Shown one piece after another: positions 26,625 through 36,338 of a stretch of 64,000 nucleotides of DNA. Positions within the stretch are counted from its first letter, which is position 1. The number at the start of each line of letters is the position of its first letter. The notes beneath the pieces are model-generated. The model was not told the origin of the DNA. It worked only from the letters and a program-made list of their open reading frames with translations, and made no database searches. Origin of the DNA: Winslowiella arboricola (GTDB taxonomy: Bacteria; Pseudomonadota; Gammaproteobacteria; Enterobacterales; Enterobacteriaceae); the NCBI RefSeq assembly GCF_025527015.1, contig NZ_JAODIM010000043.1:558001-622000 (forward strand), in the 5' to 3' direction. Both the position numbers and the translations under genes were made by a program.

Positions 26625-27272
26625 ATGCTGCATATATTTGGTCCACAATTCAGTACCCTGACACGCAGCGTCAGGTTGTATTGCGAAGAGAAACAGCTGA
26701 ACTACAGCTGGGGCCGCCACCCTTTTGGTGAGCCGGTGGCGCTGCGTTCAGCGGAGCATCTGGCGTTGCACCCGTTTGCTAAACTGCCGGTGCTGATTCA
26801 TAACGATATACAGGTGATGGAAACCACCGCCATTTGTCGCTATCTGGATCATGCTTTTAGCGACTCCTCTCTGACCTCCGGCGATATGCTCACGCAAACC
26901 CGGGTGGACCAGTGGTCTGCGGCCCTGACCTGCTATCTTGATAACTGGCTGGTACGTAACTACCTGCTGTTACTGGTCTCACCGACTCGCCCCGCCCGCC
27001 CGATCGATAGCCAGGCGCGGGCAGCGGCAGGACATCAAGCCTGCAACGGGCTTGATATTATCAGCCATCAGTTAGGCGACCAGCCGTTTTTCTGCGGGAT
27101 GGACTACAGCATGGCGGACGCCATCCTGACGCCAATGCTCGACTATTTGCAGGCGTTACCGGAAAGTGGTGCATGGATTGCTGAGCGTACGCCGCTGGCG
27201 GCGTATCTGCAACGAATGCGCCAGCGGCCTGCGTCGGCAAAAATTTTAGTGCCTGCTGACTTCAGCCAGTGA
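26625..27272 (+). CDS. Glutathione S-transferase family protein
   Basis: Cytosolic protein of 215 residues. The thioredoxin-like N-terminal domain spans about 1-80 (LHIFGPQFSTLTRSVRLYCEEKQLNY; LHPFAKLPVLIHNDIQVMETTAICRYLDHAF, with the cis-Pro and the ETTAI motif that holds the glutathione glutamyl group). An all-helical C-terminal domain follows, with SMADAILTPMLDYLQ as the capping-box motif. The substrate is not known. Its partner is the divergent TetR gene. This pair sits between malY and add, which are neighbours in E. coli, so it is an insertion in the core order. Confidence 0.85.
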   Translation: MLHIFGPQFSTLTRSVRLYCEEKQLNYSWGRHPFGEPVALRSAEHLALHPFAKLPVLIHNDIQVMETTAICRYLDHAFSDSSLTSGDMLTQTRVDQWSAALTCYLDNWLVRNYLLLLVSPTRPARPIDSQARAAAGHQACNGLDIISHQLGDQPFFCGMDYSMADAILTPMLDYLQALPESGAWIAERTPLAAYLQRMRQRPASAKILVPADFSQ

Positions 27273-27397
27273 CTTTCGCGCAACACGGCCAATTAACCAG
27301 CGGTTAAGCGACCCTGTTGCGCAATTCTCTGGATTATTTGCGCAAGTTGTTTTTATAATTCTCTGCACTTTACTTAAAATAACCAAGAGAGTGCGAA

Positions 27398-28396
27398 ATG
27401 ATCGATACCCGCCTTCCCCTGACTGATATTCATCGCCATCTTGACGGCAATATTCGCGCGCAAACCATCCTCGATTTAGGTCGCGAATTTAATCTCTCCC
27501 TGCCCGCTACTACGCTGGAAACCCTGCGTCCCCATGTACAGGTGACCCAAAACGAACCGGATCTGGTCAGCTTCCTGCAGAAACTGGACTGGGGCGTCAA
27601 AGTGCTGGGTTCACTGGATGCCTGCCGGCGTATCGCCCGGGAGAATGTCGAAGATGCAGCGCGCGCCGGCATTCACTATACCGAGCTGCGTTTCTCACCG
27701 GGTTATATGGCGATGACACACAATCTGCCGGTGGCAGGTGTGGTGGAAGCAGTGATTGACGGTATTAAAGCAGGTTGCCAGCAGCATGATATCGAAGTAC
27801 GGCTGATTGGCATTATGAGCCGCACCTTTGGTGAAGAGGCCTGTCTGCACGAACTGGAAGCACTATTGGCCCATCGTGACGGTATTACGGCGCTGGATCT
27901 GGCCGGTGACGAACTGGGTTTCCCGGGCAGTCAGTTCCTCAGCCACTTTACGCGTGCGCGCGATGCCGGTTTCCGTATCACAGTGCATGCCGGTGAAGCG
28001 GCCGGGCCGGAAAGCATCTGGCAGGCTATCCGTGAACTGGGCGCCGAACGTATCGGTCACGGCGTCAAGGCGATTGAAGATGCCGCACTGATGGATTTCC
28101 TGGCTGAGCATCAGATCGGGATTGAATCCTGCCTCACTTCTAATATCCAGACCAGTACCGTGGCGCAGCTTAGCAACCATCCGCTGGCAACGTTCCTTAA
28201 CCACGGTATTCTGGCTACCATTAATACTGACGATCCGGCGGTTCAGGGGATTGAGCTGGCGCATGAGTATCAGGTGGCAGCGCCGCAGGCAGGCCTTAGC
28301 CCGCAACAGATCCGCACCGCGCAGGAAAATGGCCTGAAGATTGCGTTTTTGACGGAAGCAGAGAAGGCGAAGATTCGGGCGAAGGTAGCGGCCTGA
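27398..28396 (+). CDS. add: Adenosine deaminase
   Basis: Zinc enzyme deaminating adenosine and deoxyadenosine to inosine in purine salvage, 332 residues. Metal and active-site motifs are [10 protein letters not shown] at 11-20, [11 protein letters not shown] near 196, ERIGHGVKA near 217, CLTSNIQTS near 246 and NTDDPAVQG near 276. The E. coli enzyme has 333 residues. Ribosome site AGAGAGTG precedes the ATG. It is convergent with ydgJ, and the gap is filled by REP-type repeats. Confidence 0.96.
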   Translation: MIDTRLPLTDIHRHLDGNIRAQTILDLGREFNLSLPATTLETLRPHVQVTQNEPDLVSFLQKLDWGVKVLGSLDACRRIARENVEDAARAGIHYTELRFSPGYMAMTHNLPVAGVVEAVIDGIKAGCQQHDIEVRLIGIMSRTFGEEACLHELEALLAHRDGITALDLAGDELGFPGSQFLSHFTRARDAGFRITVHAGEAAGPESIWQAIRELGAERIGHGVKAIEDAALMDFLAEHQIGIESCLTSNIQTSTVAQLSNHPLATFLNHGILATINTDDPAVQGIELAHEYQVAAPQAGLSPQQIRTAQENGLKIAFLTEAEKAKIRAKVAA

Positions 28397-28404
28397 TTAC
28401 TGAT

Positions 28405-28425
28405 GGGCGGCGAGAACGCCGTTAT
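28405..28425 (-). repeat. Degenerate REP-type palindrome
   Basis: GGGCGGCG-AGAA-CGCCG then TTA, a decayed right arm of the GGGCGGCGAGAACGCCGCCC unit seen next to it. Confidence 0.65.
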
Positions 28426-28450
28426 TACGACTGGTGAAAATCATCAACAC

Positions 28451-28511
28451 GGGCGGCGAGAACGCCGCCCCTACATCAGATCTGCGTAGGGGCGGCGTTC
28501 TCGCCGCCCGT
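28451..28511. repeat. Inverted pair of GTAG-headed REP palindromes (BIME-like)
   Basis: Copy 28451-28474 reads GGGCGGCG-AGAA-CGCCGCCC-CTAC and copy 28486-28509 reads GTAG-GGGCGGCG-TTCT-CGCCGCCC. They are mirror images with 11 bp between, so the whole block is a 26-bp perfect inverted repeat made of two hairpins. The 5' GTAG tetranucleotide is a mark of REPs mobilised by RAYT transposases. The block fills the gap between convergent add and ydgJ and may also serve as a two-way terminator. Confidence 0.85.
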
Positions 28512-28523
28512 CTGACAATCGGC

Positions 28524-29564
28524 TTACTTCAGTGACAACGTCTGGCGTTTCTCTGCAGACTGCAATCCCAGTTCAATCAGTTCCATCACCTGAATCGCCT
28601 CAGCGGCGGTAACCGGATTACTGCCGGTGCCATTAATCGCATCACGGATCGCTGCATAATAGGCCGGATAGTTGCCCGGAATGGTCAGTAGCGTCTGCTC
28701 GGCCATAACATCACCTTCGGCCAGCGTCAGCACACCATCGCGCATATCATAGCCCCACTCTTCCTGCGGCGGACGCGCGCCGGCTTTCAGACTGTCTTCC
28801 TGCGGATCCAGACCATATTTGACATAGCTGCCGCGGGTGCCGTGCACCTGGAAACGGGGCGACTCTGCCGCCACCAGCATACTGGCATGCAGCACCACCC
28901 GGCGTTGCGGATAAGTCAGTACCGCGTGGAAATAGTCAGTGGTCTGTGCGCCGGAACGTAACTCAGCCATATCGACATTAATCGCCACCGGCGCGCCGAA
29001 CAGCTGTAACGCCTGGTCGATAACATGCGGCCCCAGATCAAACCAGATACCGCTGCCCGCCCCCTTCATTTCACGCCAGCGCTGACGCACTTCAGGACGG
29101 AAACGATCAAAATGGGATTCCAGATAGCGGACTTCACCCAGCGTGCCGTCAGCCAGCAGCGCTTTCAGCGTCAGGAAATCACTGTCCCAGCGGCGGTTAT
29201 GGAACACCGACAGCAGCAAACCTTTGGCTTTCGCCAGCGCTTCCAGCTCACGCGCTTGTGACAGCGTCACGGTAAACGGTTTGTCGACCACCACATGCTT
29301 ACCGGCATTCAGCGCAGCTTTCGCCAGCGGGAAATGGGTGTCATTAGGCGTAGGGATAACAATCAGTTGCAGCGTAGGGTCGTCAAACAGCGCCTGCGGA
29401 TCGGCAACCACCTGCATTGAAGGCCAGTCGGCGTGAACTTTGGTCGCATCACTGCTGGAGACAGCAGCCAGCTCCATCTCTGAGGTGCCAGCAATTAACG
29501 GAGCATGAAACGTCTTGCTGGCGAAGCCATAGCCTACCAGACCGACACGGATTTTATCACTCAT
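28524..29564 (-). CDS. ydgJ: Gfo/Idh/MocA-family oxidoreductase YdgJ
   Basis: NAD(P)-dependent oxidoreductase of 346 residues, the E. coli YdgJ length. The N-terminal Rossmann fold has VGLVGYGFASKTFHAPLI at 7-24. The Lys of the family EKP-type motif is in HVVVDKPFTVTL near 95. The C-terminal alpha/beta domain contains WFDLGPHVIDQALQLFG, with the catalytic-type Asp and His. The substrate is probably a sugar or inositol derivative; none is established. ATG 29564 is preceded by GAGGAAGACTA. Confidence 0.93.
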   Translation of the reverse strand: MSDKIRVGLVGYGFASKTFHAPLIAGTSEMELAAVSSSDATKVHADWPSMQVVADPQALFDDPTLQLIVIPTPNDTHFPLAKAALNAGKHVVVDKPFTVTLSQARELEALAKAKGLLLSVFHNRRWDSDFLTLKALLADGTLGEVRYLESHFDRFRPEVRQRWREMKGAGSGIWFDLGPHVIDQALQLFGAPVAINVDMAELRSGAQTTDYFHAVLTYPQRRVVLHASMLVAAESPRFQVHGTRGSYVKYGLDPQEDSLKAGARPPQEEWGYDMRDGVLTLAEGDVMAEQTLLTIPGNYPAYYAAIRDAINGTGSNPVTAAEAIQVMELIELGLQSAEKRQTLSLK

Positions 29565-29689
29565 TAGTCTTCCTCTTGTTCACTCTGCGTTTTACCGCCA
29601 GAACGGGATACCGCTGGCGGCAAAACTTTACCTCAATGATTTAAAACCAATCGGTCTGCGAGAACAAGGTGGATTCGCCTGAAATGTCG

Positions 29690-30604
29690 CTATCCGGCGG
29701 TACGCGGCAGATCCCAGCTCTCCTGGGCCACCAGCGCATCATGCGCATCCTGACTGCGGCGGCGGAAATCACTGGGACTGACGCCAACCCGTTTGCGAAA
29801 TACGCGCGAGAAATAGAGCTGGTCGTCATAGCCGACATCGCGCCCCACACTGGCAATCGGTTCCTGAGTGGTTTGCAGCAGCAGTTTAGCGCGGATCACC
29901 CGCTGATCTTCGCGCCAGCGCAGCAGATTCACCCCCATCTGCTCGCGGAACAGATGCGCCAGCCGCGATGGCGACAGGCAGACATACTTCGCCACCTCTT
30001 CAATCTTCACTTCAGCCGCCAGATTGCCGGTGACATACTGGCAGGCTTCGATCACCCGTGGATCGCGCACCTGCTGATGTGAACGCGGATCCTCTTCCAC
30101 CGCGCGTAACAGCAGACGTTCCAGCAGGTTCATCGCCAGCTCCTCAGCAAAACGGCGGCCAGAGTTATGGGTCTGCTCAATATTGGCGAACAGACGGTCA
30201 AACTCGCCGCGCAGTGATTCCGGCAGGCGCAGACGTCCCACGCCCTGGGTTTCATCCTGCCACTGTAGCCAGTCGCTCCAGTAAGCGCGCGGCCGGAAGT
30301 AGATCCAGCGATGGAACCAGCAGTCGCTCTCGGCGGAACGACCATAGTAGTGCGGGGTTTTCGGCTGAAACAGCAGCAGATCGCCCGGCTCACAATCGAA
30401 GGCCGCTTCGCCATCAAATACCCGGCCGCGCCCTTTGATGGTCAGATTCAGAATGTAACCCTTCATCCCCAGCGGACGGTCGATAAAAAAGTCCAGCGGA
30501 CCGTTGGCGCTGATCGGCGTTAACCCGGCCACCAGCCAGGCATTAAACGGATAGCCCGGCAGCAAAGGGTTGGACTGGATTGTTGAAGGCAGACGATGAT
30601 ACAT
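29690..30604 (-). CDS. araC: AraC, arabinose-responsive regulator
   Basis: Regulator of arabinose uptake and breakdown, 304 residues. The N-terminal arm and cupin domain ([52 protein letters not shown]) bind arabinose, and the C-terminal double HTH is [36 protein letters not shown] followed by [28 protein letters not shown]. The match to E. coli AraC is strong throughout. It lies downstream of araH on the same strand, not divergent from araB as in E. coli. The N-terminus carries about 9 extra residues. TCGGAGGAAAC precedes the ATG. Confidence 0.94.
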   Translation of the reverse strand: MYHRLPSTIQSNPLLPGYPFNAWLVAGLTPISANGPLDFFIDRPLGMKGYILNLTIKGRGRVFDGEAAFDCEPGDLLLFQPKTPHYYGRSAESDCWFHRWIYFRPRAYWSDWLQWQDETQGVGRLRLPESLRGEFDRLFANIEQTHNSGRRFAEELAMNLLERLLLRAVEEDPRSHQQVRDPRVIEACQYVTGNLAAEVKIEEVAKYVCLSPSRLAHLFREQMGVNLLRWREDQRVIRAKLLLQTTQEPIASVGRDVGYDDQLYFSRVFRKRVGVSPSDFRRRSQDAHDALVAQESWDLPRTAG

Positions 30605-30651
30605 GTTTCCTCCGAAGGTGAATTATGCAGATTGGTGCAAATCATCATTAC

Positions 30652-30671
30652 GGGCGGCGAGAACGCCGCCC
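30652..30671 (-). repeat. REP-type palindrome between araH and araC
   Basis: GGGCGGCG-AGAA-CGCCGCCC without the GTAG head. It could terminate or stabilise the araFGH transcript ahead of araC. Confidence 0.8.
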
Positions 30672-30677
30672 ATGAAC

Positions 30678-31667
30678 TTAATGCGTTTTCGCTTTCTGTT
30701 TATATCGGTCGAAAATGACTGCTGCCAACAATATCAAACCCCGCACCACATACTGTGAGAACGGCGATATATTCAATAAATTCATCGCATTCTCAACCGT
30801 CCCCAGAATCAGTACCCCGGCCACCACATAGGAAATTTTGCCAATGCCGCCTTTCAGTGACACGCCGCCCAGTACGCAGGCCGAAATCACAATCAGCTCA
30901 TACCCCAGCGAAGTCATCGGCTGACCACTGGTCATACGCGACGCCAGAATAATCCCGGCCGCCGCCGATACCAGCCCGGAGAGGATAAAGATGATAATCC
31001 GCGTGCGCACTACCGGCACCCCGGCCAGCCGCGCGGCCTCTTCATTGCCGCCAATCGCCAGCGTATTGCGGCCAAAGGTGGTTTTATTCAGCAGGAAACC
31101 AAAGATAATCATGGTGCCAATAGTCAGCCAGATCGGCGCTGGCAGCCCCAGCCAGTTGGTGTAACCCAGCGCAAAGAAACGCTCATCTTCAATACCCACC
31201 GCTTTACCGTCGGAGAAAATATACGCCAGTCCGCGCACAATCTGCATGGTAGCCAGCGTAGTGATCAGCGCATTGATCTTCAGCTTCGCTATGACAAAGC
31301 CGTTAACCAGCCCACAGGCGACACCGAGTAACAAACCGGCAGCGATACCGATCCATAAACTCTCGGTCATATTGATCACTACCGCAGTGGTCACCCCGGC
31401 GCAGGCAATCACTGACGCCACCGAGAGGTCAAAATCGCCAGAGGCAAGGCAGAACAGCATGCCGCAGGCGACCATGCCGGACATCGACATCGCCAGGCCC
31501 AGCCCTTTCATATTGATAAAGCTGCCGAAATTGGGCACGAATATCATGCAGCCGATAAACAGCACGGCAAACACCACCAGCATGCCGAAGTTATCCCAGA
31601 TGCGGCCCAGATTGACGCCGGAACGCTGAGTCGGTGGCGTGGTATTTGAGGTCGTTGATGAAGACAT
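30678..31667 (-). CDS. araH: L-arabinose ABC importer permease
   Basis: Inner-membrane permease, 329 residues, of the ribose/xylose/arabinose (RbsC-type) family. It has about eight to ten helices. Segments MSGMVACGMLFCLASGDFDLSVASVIACAG, GFVIAKLKINALITTLATMQIVRGLAYI and LGGVSLKGGIGKISYVVAGVLIL are typical AraH. The EAA-like coupling motif is IGGNEEAARLAGVPVVRTRI. It follows araG by 22 bases. Confidence 0.94.
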   Translation of the reverse strand: MSSSTTSNTTPPTQRSGVNLGRIWDNFGMLVVFAVLFIGCMIFVPNFGSFINMKGLGLAMSMSGMVACGMLFCLASGDFDLSVASVIACAGVTTAVVINMTESLWIGIAAGLLLGVACGLVNGFVIAKLKINALITTLATMQIVRGLAYIFSDGKAVGIEDERFFALGYTNWLGLPAPIWLTIGTMIIFGFLLNKTTFGRNTLAIGGNEEAARLAGVPVVRTRIIIFILSGLVSAAAGIILASRMTSGQPMTSLGYELIVISACVLGGVSLKGGIGKISYVVAGVLILGTVENAMNLLNISPFSQYVVRGLILLAAVIFDRYKQKAKTH

Positions 31668-31689
31668 AACAGCACTCCTGAATGCTTAA

Positions 31690-33213
31690 TCAGGCCACCG
31701 CAGCGGCCGCTTGAGAGGTTTTCGGCATAGCGAGACGCAGTGTTTTCTGCTCTGTCGCCTCGTCATGGCTGAGTTCACCGGCAATTTCACCTTCGCGCAT
31801 CACCACAATGCGGTCGGCAAGACCCATCACTTCCGGCAGGTCACTTGAGGCAAACAGCACCGCAATCCCCTGCGCAGCCAGCGCATAAATCAGGCTATAA
31901 ATTTCATGTCTGGCGCCAACATCAATCCCGCGTGTTGGCTCATCGAGTAAAATCACCTTCATCTCTTCCGACAGCCAGCGTCCGAGGATCGCTTTCTGCT
32001 GGTTGCCGCCGGAAAGATTCATAATCAGCTGATCCGCTGACGGCGTTTTGATATTCAGCGCGCGGATATGTTTGTCGGCGTTCTTCGCCTCCCAGCCGCG
32101 ATCGATCAGACAACCGGCGGTAACATTGTTGCGCCGCGCGCTGATATTGATATTGTCGCGCACCGAATGAACCGGAATAATGCCGTCGGCTTTACGATCT
32201 TCCGGGCAGAGCATCATGCCGGCACGAATGGCGTCGGAGGGTTCGCTGATTTTCAGCTGCTCGCCATCCAGCCACACCTCGCCGGACTTAATCCGCGTGC
32301 CGCCAAACAGTCCTTTCATCAGTTCGCTGCGTCCGGCTCCCACCAGACCAAACAAACCAACAATCTCTCCGGCACGCACCTGTAACGAAATCGGCGTACG
32401 TACGCCGCGGGCATGCACCTGATTCAGTTGCAGACGCACCTCGCCGCAGGGACGTGGACTGTAGCCGTAGATATCACCGATTTCGCGGCCGACCATCGCC
32501 TGCACCAGCTGATCGTTATCGGTATTGGCGACATCGGTAAAGGTATTCACATAGCGCCCGTCTTTAAATACGGTTATCGCATCGCTAAGGGCAAAGATCT
32601 CCTCCATACGGTGCGAGACATACAGCACCACCCGTCCCTGCTCGCGCAGATTACGGATGACGCGGAACAGCTGTTCAATTTCACGCGCCGACAGTGAACT
32701 GGTCGGTTCGTCAAAGGCGATAATTTTGGCATTGCGCGCCAGTGCTTTGGCGATTTCCACCATCTGCCACTGTCCGAGCGACAGATACTTCAGCGGCGTA
32801 TCCGGGTCGATAGCCATGCCGAGATTTTGCAGTTGTTGACCGGCCTCATAGCGCAGCAGTGAACGATTCACCCAGCCACCACGCTGCGGCAACTGGCCAA
32901 GATAGATATTTTCGGCGATGCTCATTTCCGGCACCAGATGCAGCTCCTGGTAGATAATCGCCACCCCGGCATCAAGCGCATCGGTGGCCTGATTAAACTG
33001 CATCTGCTGACCTTTAATACGGATCTCGCCGCTGGTCGCCTGATAGCTGCCGCTGAGAATTTTTAACAGCGTCGATTTTCCGGCGCCGTTTTCGCCCATC
33101 AGCGCATGAACCTGTCCGGCATGACACTCGAAGCTGATATCCTGCAGCGCTTTGACGCCGGGAAAGGTTTTGCTGATGCCATGAAACGACAGAAATGCGG
33201 GTTCAGTGCTCAT
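31690..33213 (-). CDS. araG: L-arabinose ABC importer ATPase
   Basis: Double-ATPase protein of 507 residues that powers arabinose import. The first domain has Walker [18 protein letters not shown] near 40, signature [16 protein letters not shown] and Walker [13 protein letters not shown]. The second has the degenerate P-loop [19 protein letters not shown], signature [15 protein letters not shown] and [14 protein letters not shown]. The asymmetric pair is standard for this family. The start [23 protein letters not shown] is preceded by AGGAGACC. Confidence 0.95.
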   Translation of the reverse strand: MSTEPAFLSFHGISKTFPGVKALQDISFECHAGQVHALMGENGAGKSTLLKILSGSYQATSGEIRIKGQQMQFNQATDALDAGVAIIYQELHLVPEMSIAENIYLGQLPQRGGWVNRSLLRYEAGQQLQNLGMAIDPDTPLKYLSLGQWQMVEIAKALARNAKIIAFDEPTSSLSAREIEQLFRVIRNLREQGRVVLYVSHRMEEIFALSDAITVFKDGRYVNTFTDVANTDNDQLVQAMVGREIGDIYGYSPRPCGEVRLQLNQVHARGVRTPISLQVRAGEIVGLFGLVGAGRSELMKGLFGGTRIKSGEVWLDGEQLKISEPSDAIRAGMMLCPEDRKADGIIPVHSVRDNINISARRNNVTAGCLIDRGWEAKNADKHIRALNIKTPSADQLIMNLSGGNQQKAILGRWLSEEMKVILLDEPTRGIDVGARHEIYSLIYALAAQGIAVLFASSDLPEVMGLADRIVVMREGEIAGELSHDEATEQKTLRLAMPKTSQAAAAVA

Positions 33214-33248
33214 GGTGGTCTCCTGTTAATCACTCTGTAAACCAGACT

Positions 33249-33269
33249 GGGGCCTGACCGGCAGACCCC
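33249..33269 (-). other. Intercistronic hairpin araF-araG
   Basis: On the minus strand GGGGTCTG-CCGGT-CAGGCCCC, 8 bp with one wobble and no U tract. Such hairpins between binding-protein and ATPase genes commonly protect the upstream message, giving more binding protein. Confidence 0.65.
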
Positions 33270-33284
33270 GTAATACGGAGCTGA

Positions 33285-34268
33285 TTACATCAGCCCTTTT
33301 TTCGCCAGTTCGGTTTTAAAGTTATCGCGGGTGATCAGCACCACGTCGGTGACTTCAGTGAATTTGGCCGGTTCAGCGCCTTTGGTGACCCACTCATACA
33401 GCATCTGGCTGCTTTTATAGCCATGCACGTCCGGGCTTGGCAACAGCGAACCATAGAAACCGGTGGCGTTACCTTTTGACAGTTCACTCACCGCATCGAC
33501 GCCGTTAATGCCAATGCCGATCACATCAGCCGCTTTAAAACCCTGGCCCTCGGTGGCGCGCACGCCGCCCAGCACGGTGTTATCGTTCATGCCAACGATT
33601 AACCAGTGTTTGATTTCAGGATGCTGCACCAGCAGCGAGTTACCGGCGTCAAATGCGCCCGGGATATCATTGGATTTGGTCGGCACCTGGTAGATCTGTT
33701 TTTCCGGGAAGCCGGCCGCTTTCAGCGCGTCCATCGAGCCACCGGTACGACGACGTGCAGTATCCAGCTCGTTAGCTGTAATCGCCATGACGCCGGTCTG
33801 CTTCGCATCCCAGCCACGTTTCTGCATCTCTTTATACAGCTCCTGCCCCTGACGCTCGCCAATCTTGGTGGCGGCCATCATCACCAGTGGCACGGTATCC
33901 ATCGGTTTACCTTTGGCGGTAACAAACTGGTCATCGACGGCAATCACTTTCAAATCGTAGCTGCGTGCCTTCGCCACAATCGCCGACCCCAGTTTTGGAT
34001 CGGGCGTACAGATCACAAAGCCTTTCGCACCGCTGGCCGCCAGACTGTCGATGGCATTTAGCGTTTTCTCGCCATCAGGGACGGCAATTTTGATCACTTC
34101 AAAGCCCAAATCCTTGCCCGCTTTATCAGCGAATTTCCACTCGGTCTGAAACCAGGGTTCCTCCGGCTGCTTGACCAGAAAACCCAGTTTCAAAGTTTCG
34201 GCGATAGCCGAATGTGACATAACGGCAGCCAGCCCGACGACGGCTAACGTTTTAGTGAATTTATGCAT
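33285..34268 (-). CDS. araF: L-arabinose periplasmic binding protein
   Basis: Periplasmic high-affinity arabinose receptor, 327 residues. Signal peptide MHKFTKTLAVVGLAAVMSHSAIA, mature ETLKLGFLVKQPEEPWFQTEWKFADKAG, which carries the conserved Lys, Glu and Trp of the sugar site. KGFVICTPDPKLG, TANELDTARRRTGGSMDALKAAG and GMNDNTVLGGVRATEGQGF complete the pocket. First gene of araFGH and divergent from araBA, sharing a 373-bp control region. Confidence 0.95.
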   Translation of the reverse strand: MHKFTKTLAVVGLAAVMSHSAIAETLKLGFLVKQPEEPWFQTEWKFADKAGKDLGFEVIKIAVPDGEKTLNAIDSLAASGAKGFVICTPDPKLGSAIVAKARSYDLKVIAVDDQFVTAKGKPMDTVPLVMMAATKIGERQGQELYKEMQKRGWDAKQTGVMAITANELDTARRRTGGSMDALKAAGFPEKQIYQVPTKSNDIPGAFDAGNSLLVQHPEIKHWLIVGMNDNTVLGGVRATEGQGFKAADVIGIGINGVDAVSELSKGNATGFYGSLLPSPDVHGYKSSQMLYEWVTKGAEPAKFTEVTDVVLITRDNFKTELAKKGLM

Positions 34269-34641
34269 GATGCTCTCCGGCTCAATGATGTTTTTTGCAT
34301 GAGGTAAGCGAAACGGTGTAACCGATACCAGTCAATCTGCTGAATTTTACAGCGACTATAAATCAGCTAATTAGCGTGAAAAGTGCACACTCGCTGAACA
34401 ATCGCTGGGCTAGTTGTACGCAGAAACATAAGAAAAAATGTAGAGCGCTATCACATTGTGGAATTACAGCAAGATCCTCCATACATTCAGCAAATTTAAC
34501 CGTCCGTTAACTTTTGATATCGCTCACAGATCGCAACAGGATGGCAGAATTGTGCATATTTGCAGCCGCAGGTGACTAACCGGTTTGCGGCCATCTTCTT
34601 AGGGTTATCAGCAGTGATTGAGGATTAACAGGAGAGTCCCG
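34269..34641. other. Divergent control region araF-araB
   Basis: 373 bp without a gene. It contains the AraC I1/I2 pair at 34467-34504. A perfect TCACA half CRP site lies at 34451-34455 with a poorly spaced left half. No matching AraC pair for the araF side was recognised. Confidence 0.55.
34467..34504 (+). promoter_or_regulatory. AraC half-sites I1 and I2 of the araBA promoter
   Basis: CAGC-N7-TCCATA (34467-34483) matches the E. coli araI1 pattern TAGC-N7-TCCATA. Exactly 21 bp on, CAGC-N7-ACCGTC (34488-34504) resembles I2 (TAGC-N7-ACCTGA). Direct orientation and 21-bp spacing are those of the activating AraC dimer, pointing at araB. Confidence 0.75.
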
Positions 34642-36327
34642 ATGCGTGCTGGTGCCATTACGATTGGCCTTGATTTTGGAAGTGATTCGGTGCGCGCTCT
34701 GGCGGTGGACTGCCAGAGCGGCGCCGAATTGCAAAAACAGGTAGTTGCCTATGCGCGATGGAAAGAGGGGAAATATTGTGACCCGAGCGCCAACCGCTTT
34801 CGTCATCATCCACAGGATTATATTGATGCGCTGGAACAGGCAATTGTCGGCGTGGTGGCGCGATTAAGCGCGGAACAGCGCGCCAGCGTGGTCGGCATCG
34901 GCGTCGATTCCACCGGCTCCACCCCCGCCCCGATTGATCGTGAAGGCCGGGTGCTGGCGCTGCGCCCGGAGTTCGCTGACAATCCAAATGCGATGTTTGT
35001 GCTGTGGAAAGATCACACCGCTATCGAAGAAGCCGAAGCGATCAATAAGCTCTGTCATAGCGGCCAGTTTAATGACTATTCACGCTATATCGGCGGCGTT
35101 TACTCCTCAGAATGGTTCTGGGCGAAAATTTTACATGTCTCGCGTGCAGACGCAGCGGTACGTGAGGCGGCGGTATCCTGGATTGAACTGTGCGACTGGG
35201 TGCCGGCACTGTTAAGCGGTACCACCGCACCAGCAGACATCCGCCGCGGCCGCTGCGCCGCCGGGCATAAATCATTATGGCATCCTGAGTGGCAGGGGCT
35301 GCCGGATGCTGAATTCCTTAATGCGCTTGATCCGTTGCTGACCCGCGATCTCGACTTCCCGCTATTCACGAATACCTGGACCGCCGATATCCCGGTCGGC
35401 ACCCTGACCGCCGAATGGGCCAGCCGTCTGGGTCTGGCGCAGAACGTGACCCTCTCCGGCGGCGCTTTTGACTGCCATATGGGCGCGGTGGGCGCCGGGG
35501 CACAACCCTATACGCTGGTCAAAGTGATTGGCACGTCAACCTGCGACATTCTGATTGCCGATGCCGAACGCGTTGGCGAGCGGGCAATTAAAGGCATCTG
35601 TGGACAGGTGGATGGCAGCGTAACACCCGGCACCATCGGTCTCGAAGCGGGCCAGTCGGCGTTTGGTGATATGTATGCCTGGTTTAGCCGTTTGCTCAGC
35701 TGGCCGCTGCAACAGGCGGCAAAAGATCAGCCGCAACTCGCGCCACAGCTGGAAGCGATTCAGCAGGATCTGTTACGTCAGTTAACTGACGCCTGGGTGG
35801 CGAAGCCCAATATGGATCATCTGCCGGTGGTGCTGGACTGGTTTAACGGCCGCCGCACGCCGTTCGCCAATCAGCGCCTGAAAGGGGTGATCACCGATCT
35901 GAATTTAGGCACCGACGCGCCGACGCTGTTTGGCGGCTTTATCGCTGCCACCGCTTTCGGCGCACGCGCGATTATGGAGTGCTTTGAACAGCAGCAGATC
36001 CCGGTAGAAAACGTGCTGGCGCTTGGCGGTATTGCGCGTAAGTCTCCGGCGATTATGCAGGTCTGCAGCGATGTGATGAACCGTCCGCTGGATATTGTCG
36101 CTTCCGATGAGTGCTGCGCGCTTGGCGCCGCCATCTTTGCCGCCGTTGCCGCCGGTATTTACCCTGATATCCCCAGCGCACAGCAGCTGATGGCCAGTCC
36201 GATCGCCACGACCCTGCAACCGGACGCCGCCCGCGTCGCGCGCTTTGAGCAACTTTATCAACGCTACCAACACTGGTGTGAGGCAGCAGAACCGCAGTTT
36301 GCCTCGCGCACTTCATCCGTTATGTAA
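34642..36327 (+). CDS. araB: Ribulokinase
   Basis: FGGY-family sugar kinase that phosphorylates L-ribulose to L-ribulose 5-phosphate, 561 residues. The ATPase-fold opening is [19 protein letters not shown] at 5-23; [13 protein letters not shown] near 93, [14 protein letters not shown] near 187 and [17 protein letters not shown] near 273 hold active-site residues, and the C-terminal [24 protein letters not shown] is the adenine-side motif. ATG 34642 lies after ACAGGAGAG; a frame to 34618 has no ribosome site. It is 11 bases before araA. Confidence 0.96.
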   Translation: MRAGAITIGLDFGSDSVRALAVDCQSGAELQKQVVAYARWKEGKYCDPSANRFRHHPQDYIDALEQAIVGVVARLSAEQRASVVGIGVDSTGSTPAPIDREGRVLALRPEFADNPNAMFVLWKDHTAIEEAEAINKLCHSGQFNDYSRYIGGVYSSEWFWAKILHVSRADAAVREAAVSWIELCDWVPALLSGTTAPADIRRGRCAAGHKSLWHPEWQGLPDAEFLNALDPLLTRDLDFPLFTNTWTADIPVGTLTAEWASRLGLAQNVTLSGGAFDCHMGAVGAGAQPYTLVKVIGTSTCDILIADAERVGERAIKGICGQVDGSVTPGTIGLEAGQSAFGDMYAWFSRLLSWPLQQAAKDQPQLAPQLEAIQQDLLRQLTDAWVAKPNMDHLPVVLDWFNGRRTPFANQRLKGVITDLNLGTDAPTLFGGFIAATAFGARAIMECFEQQQIPVENVLALGGIARKSPAIMQVCSDVMNRPLDIVASDECCALGAAIFAAVAAGIYPDIPSAQQLMASPIATTLQPDAARVARFEQLYQRYQHWCEAAEPQFASRTSSVM

Positions 36328-36338
36328 GGAGTGGTTTT

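Noticed and set aside
34437-34457. CRP site before araB
   Set aside because: The right half TCACATT is perfect but the left half AATGTAG is off by one base in spacing; not strong enough to call.
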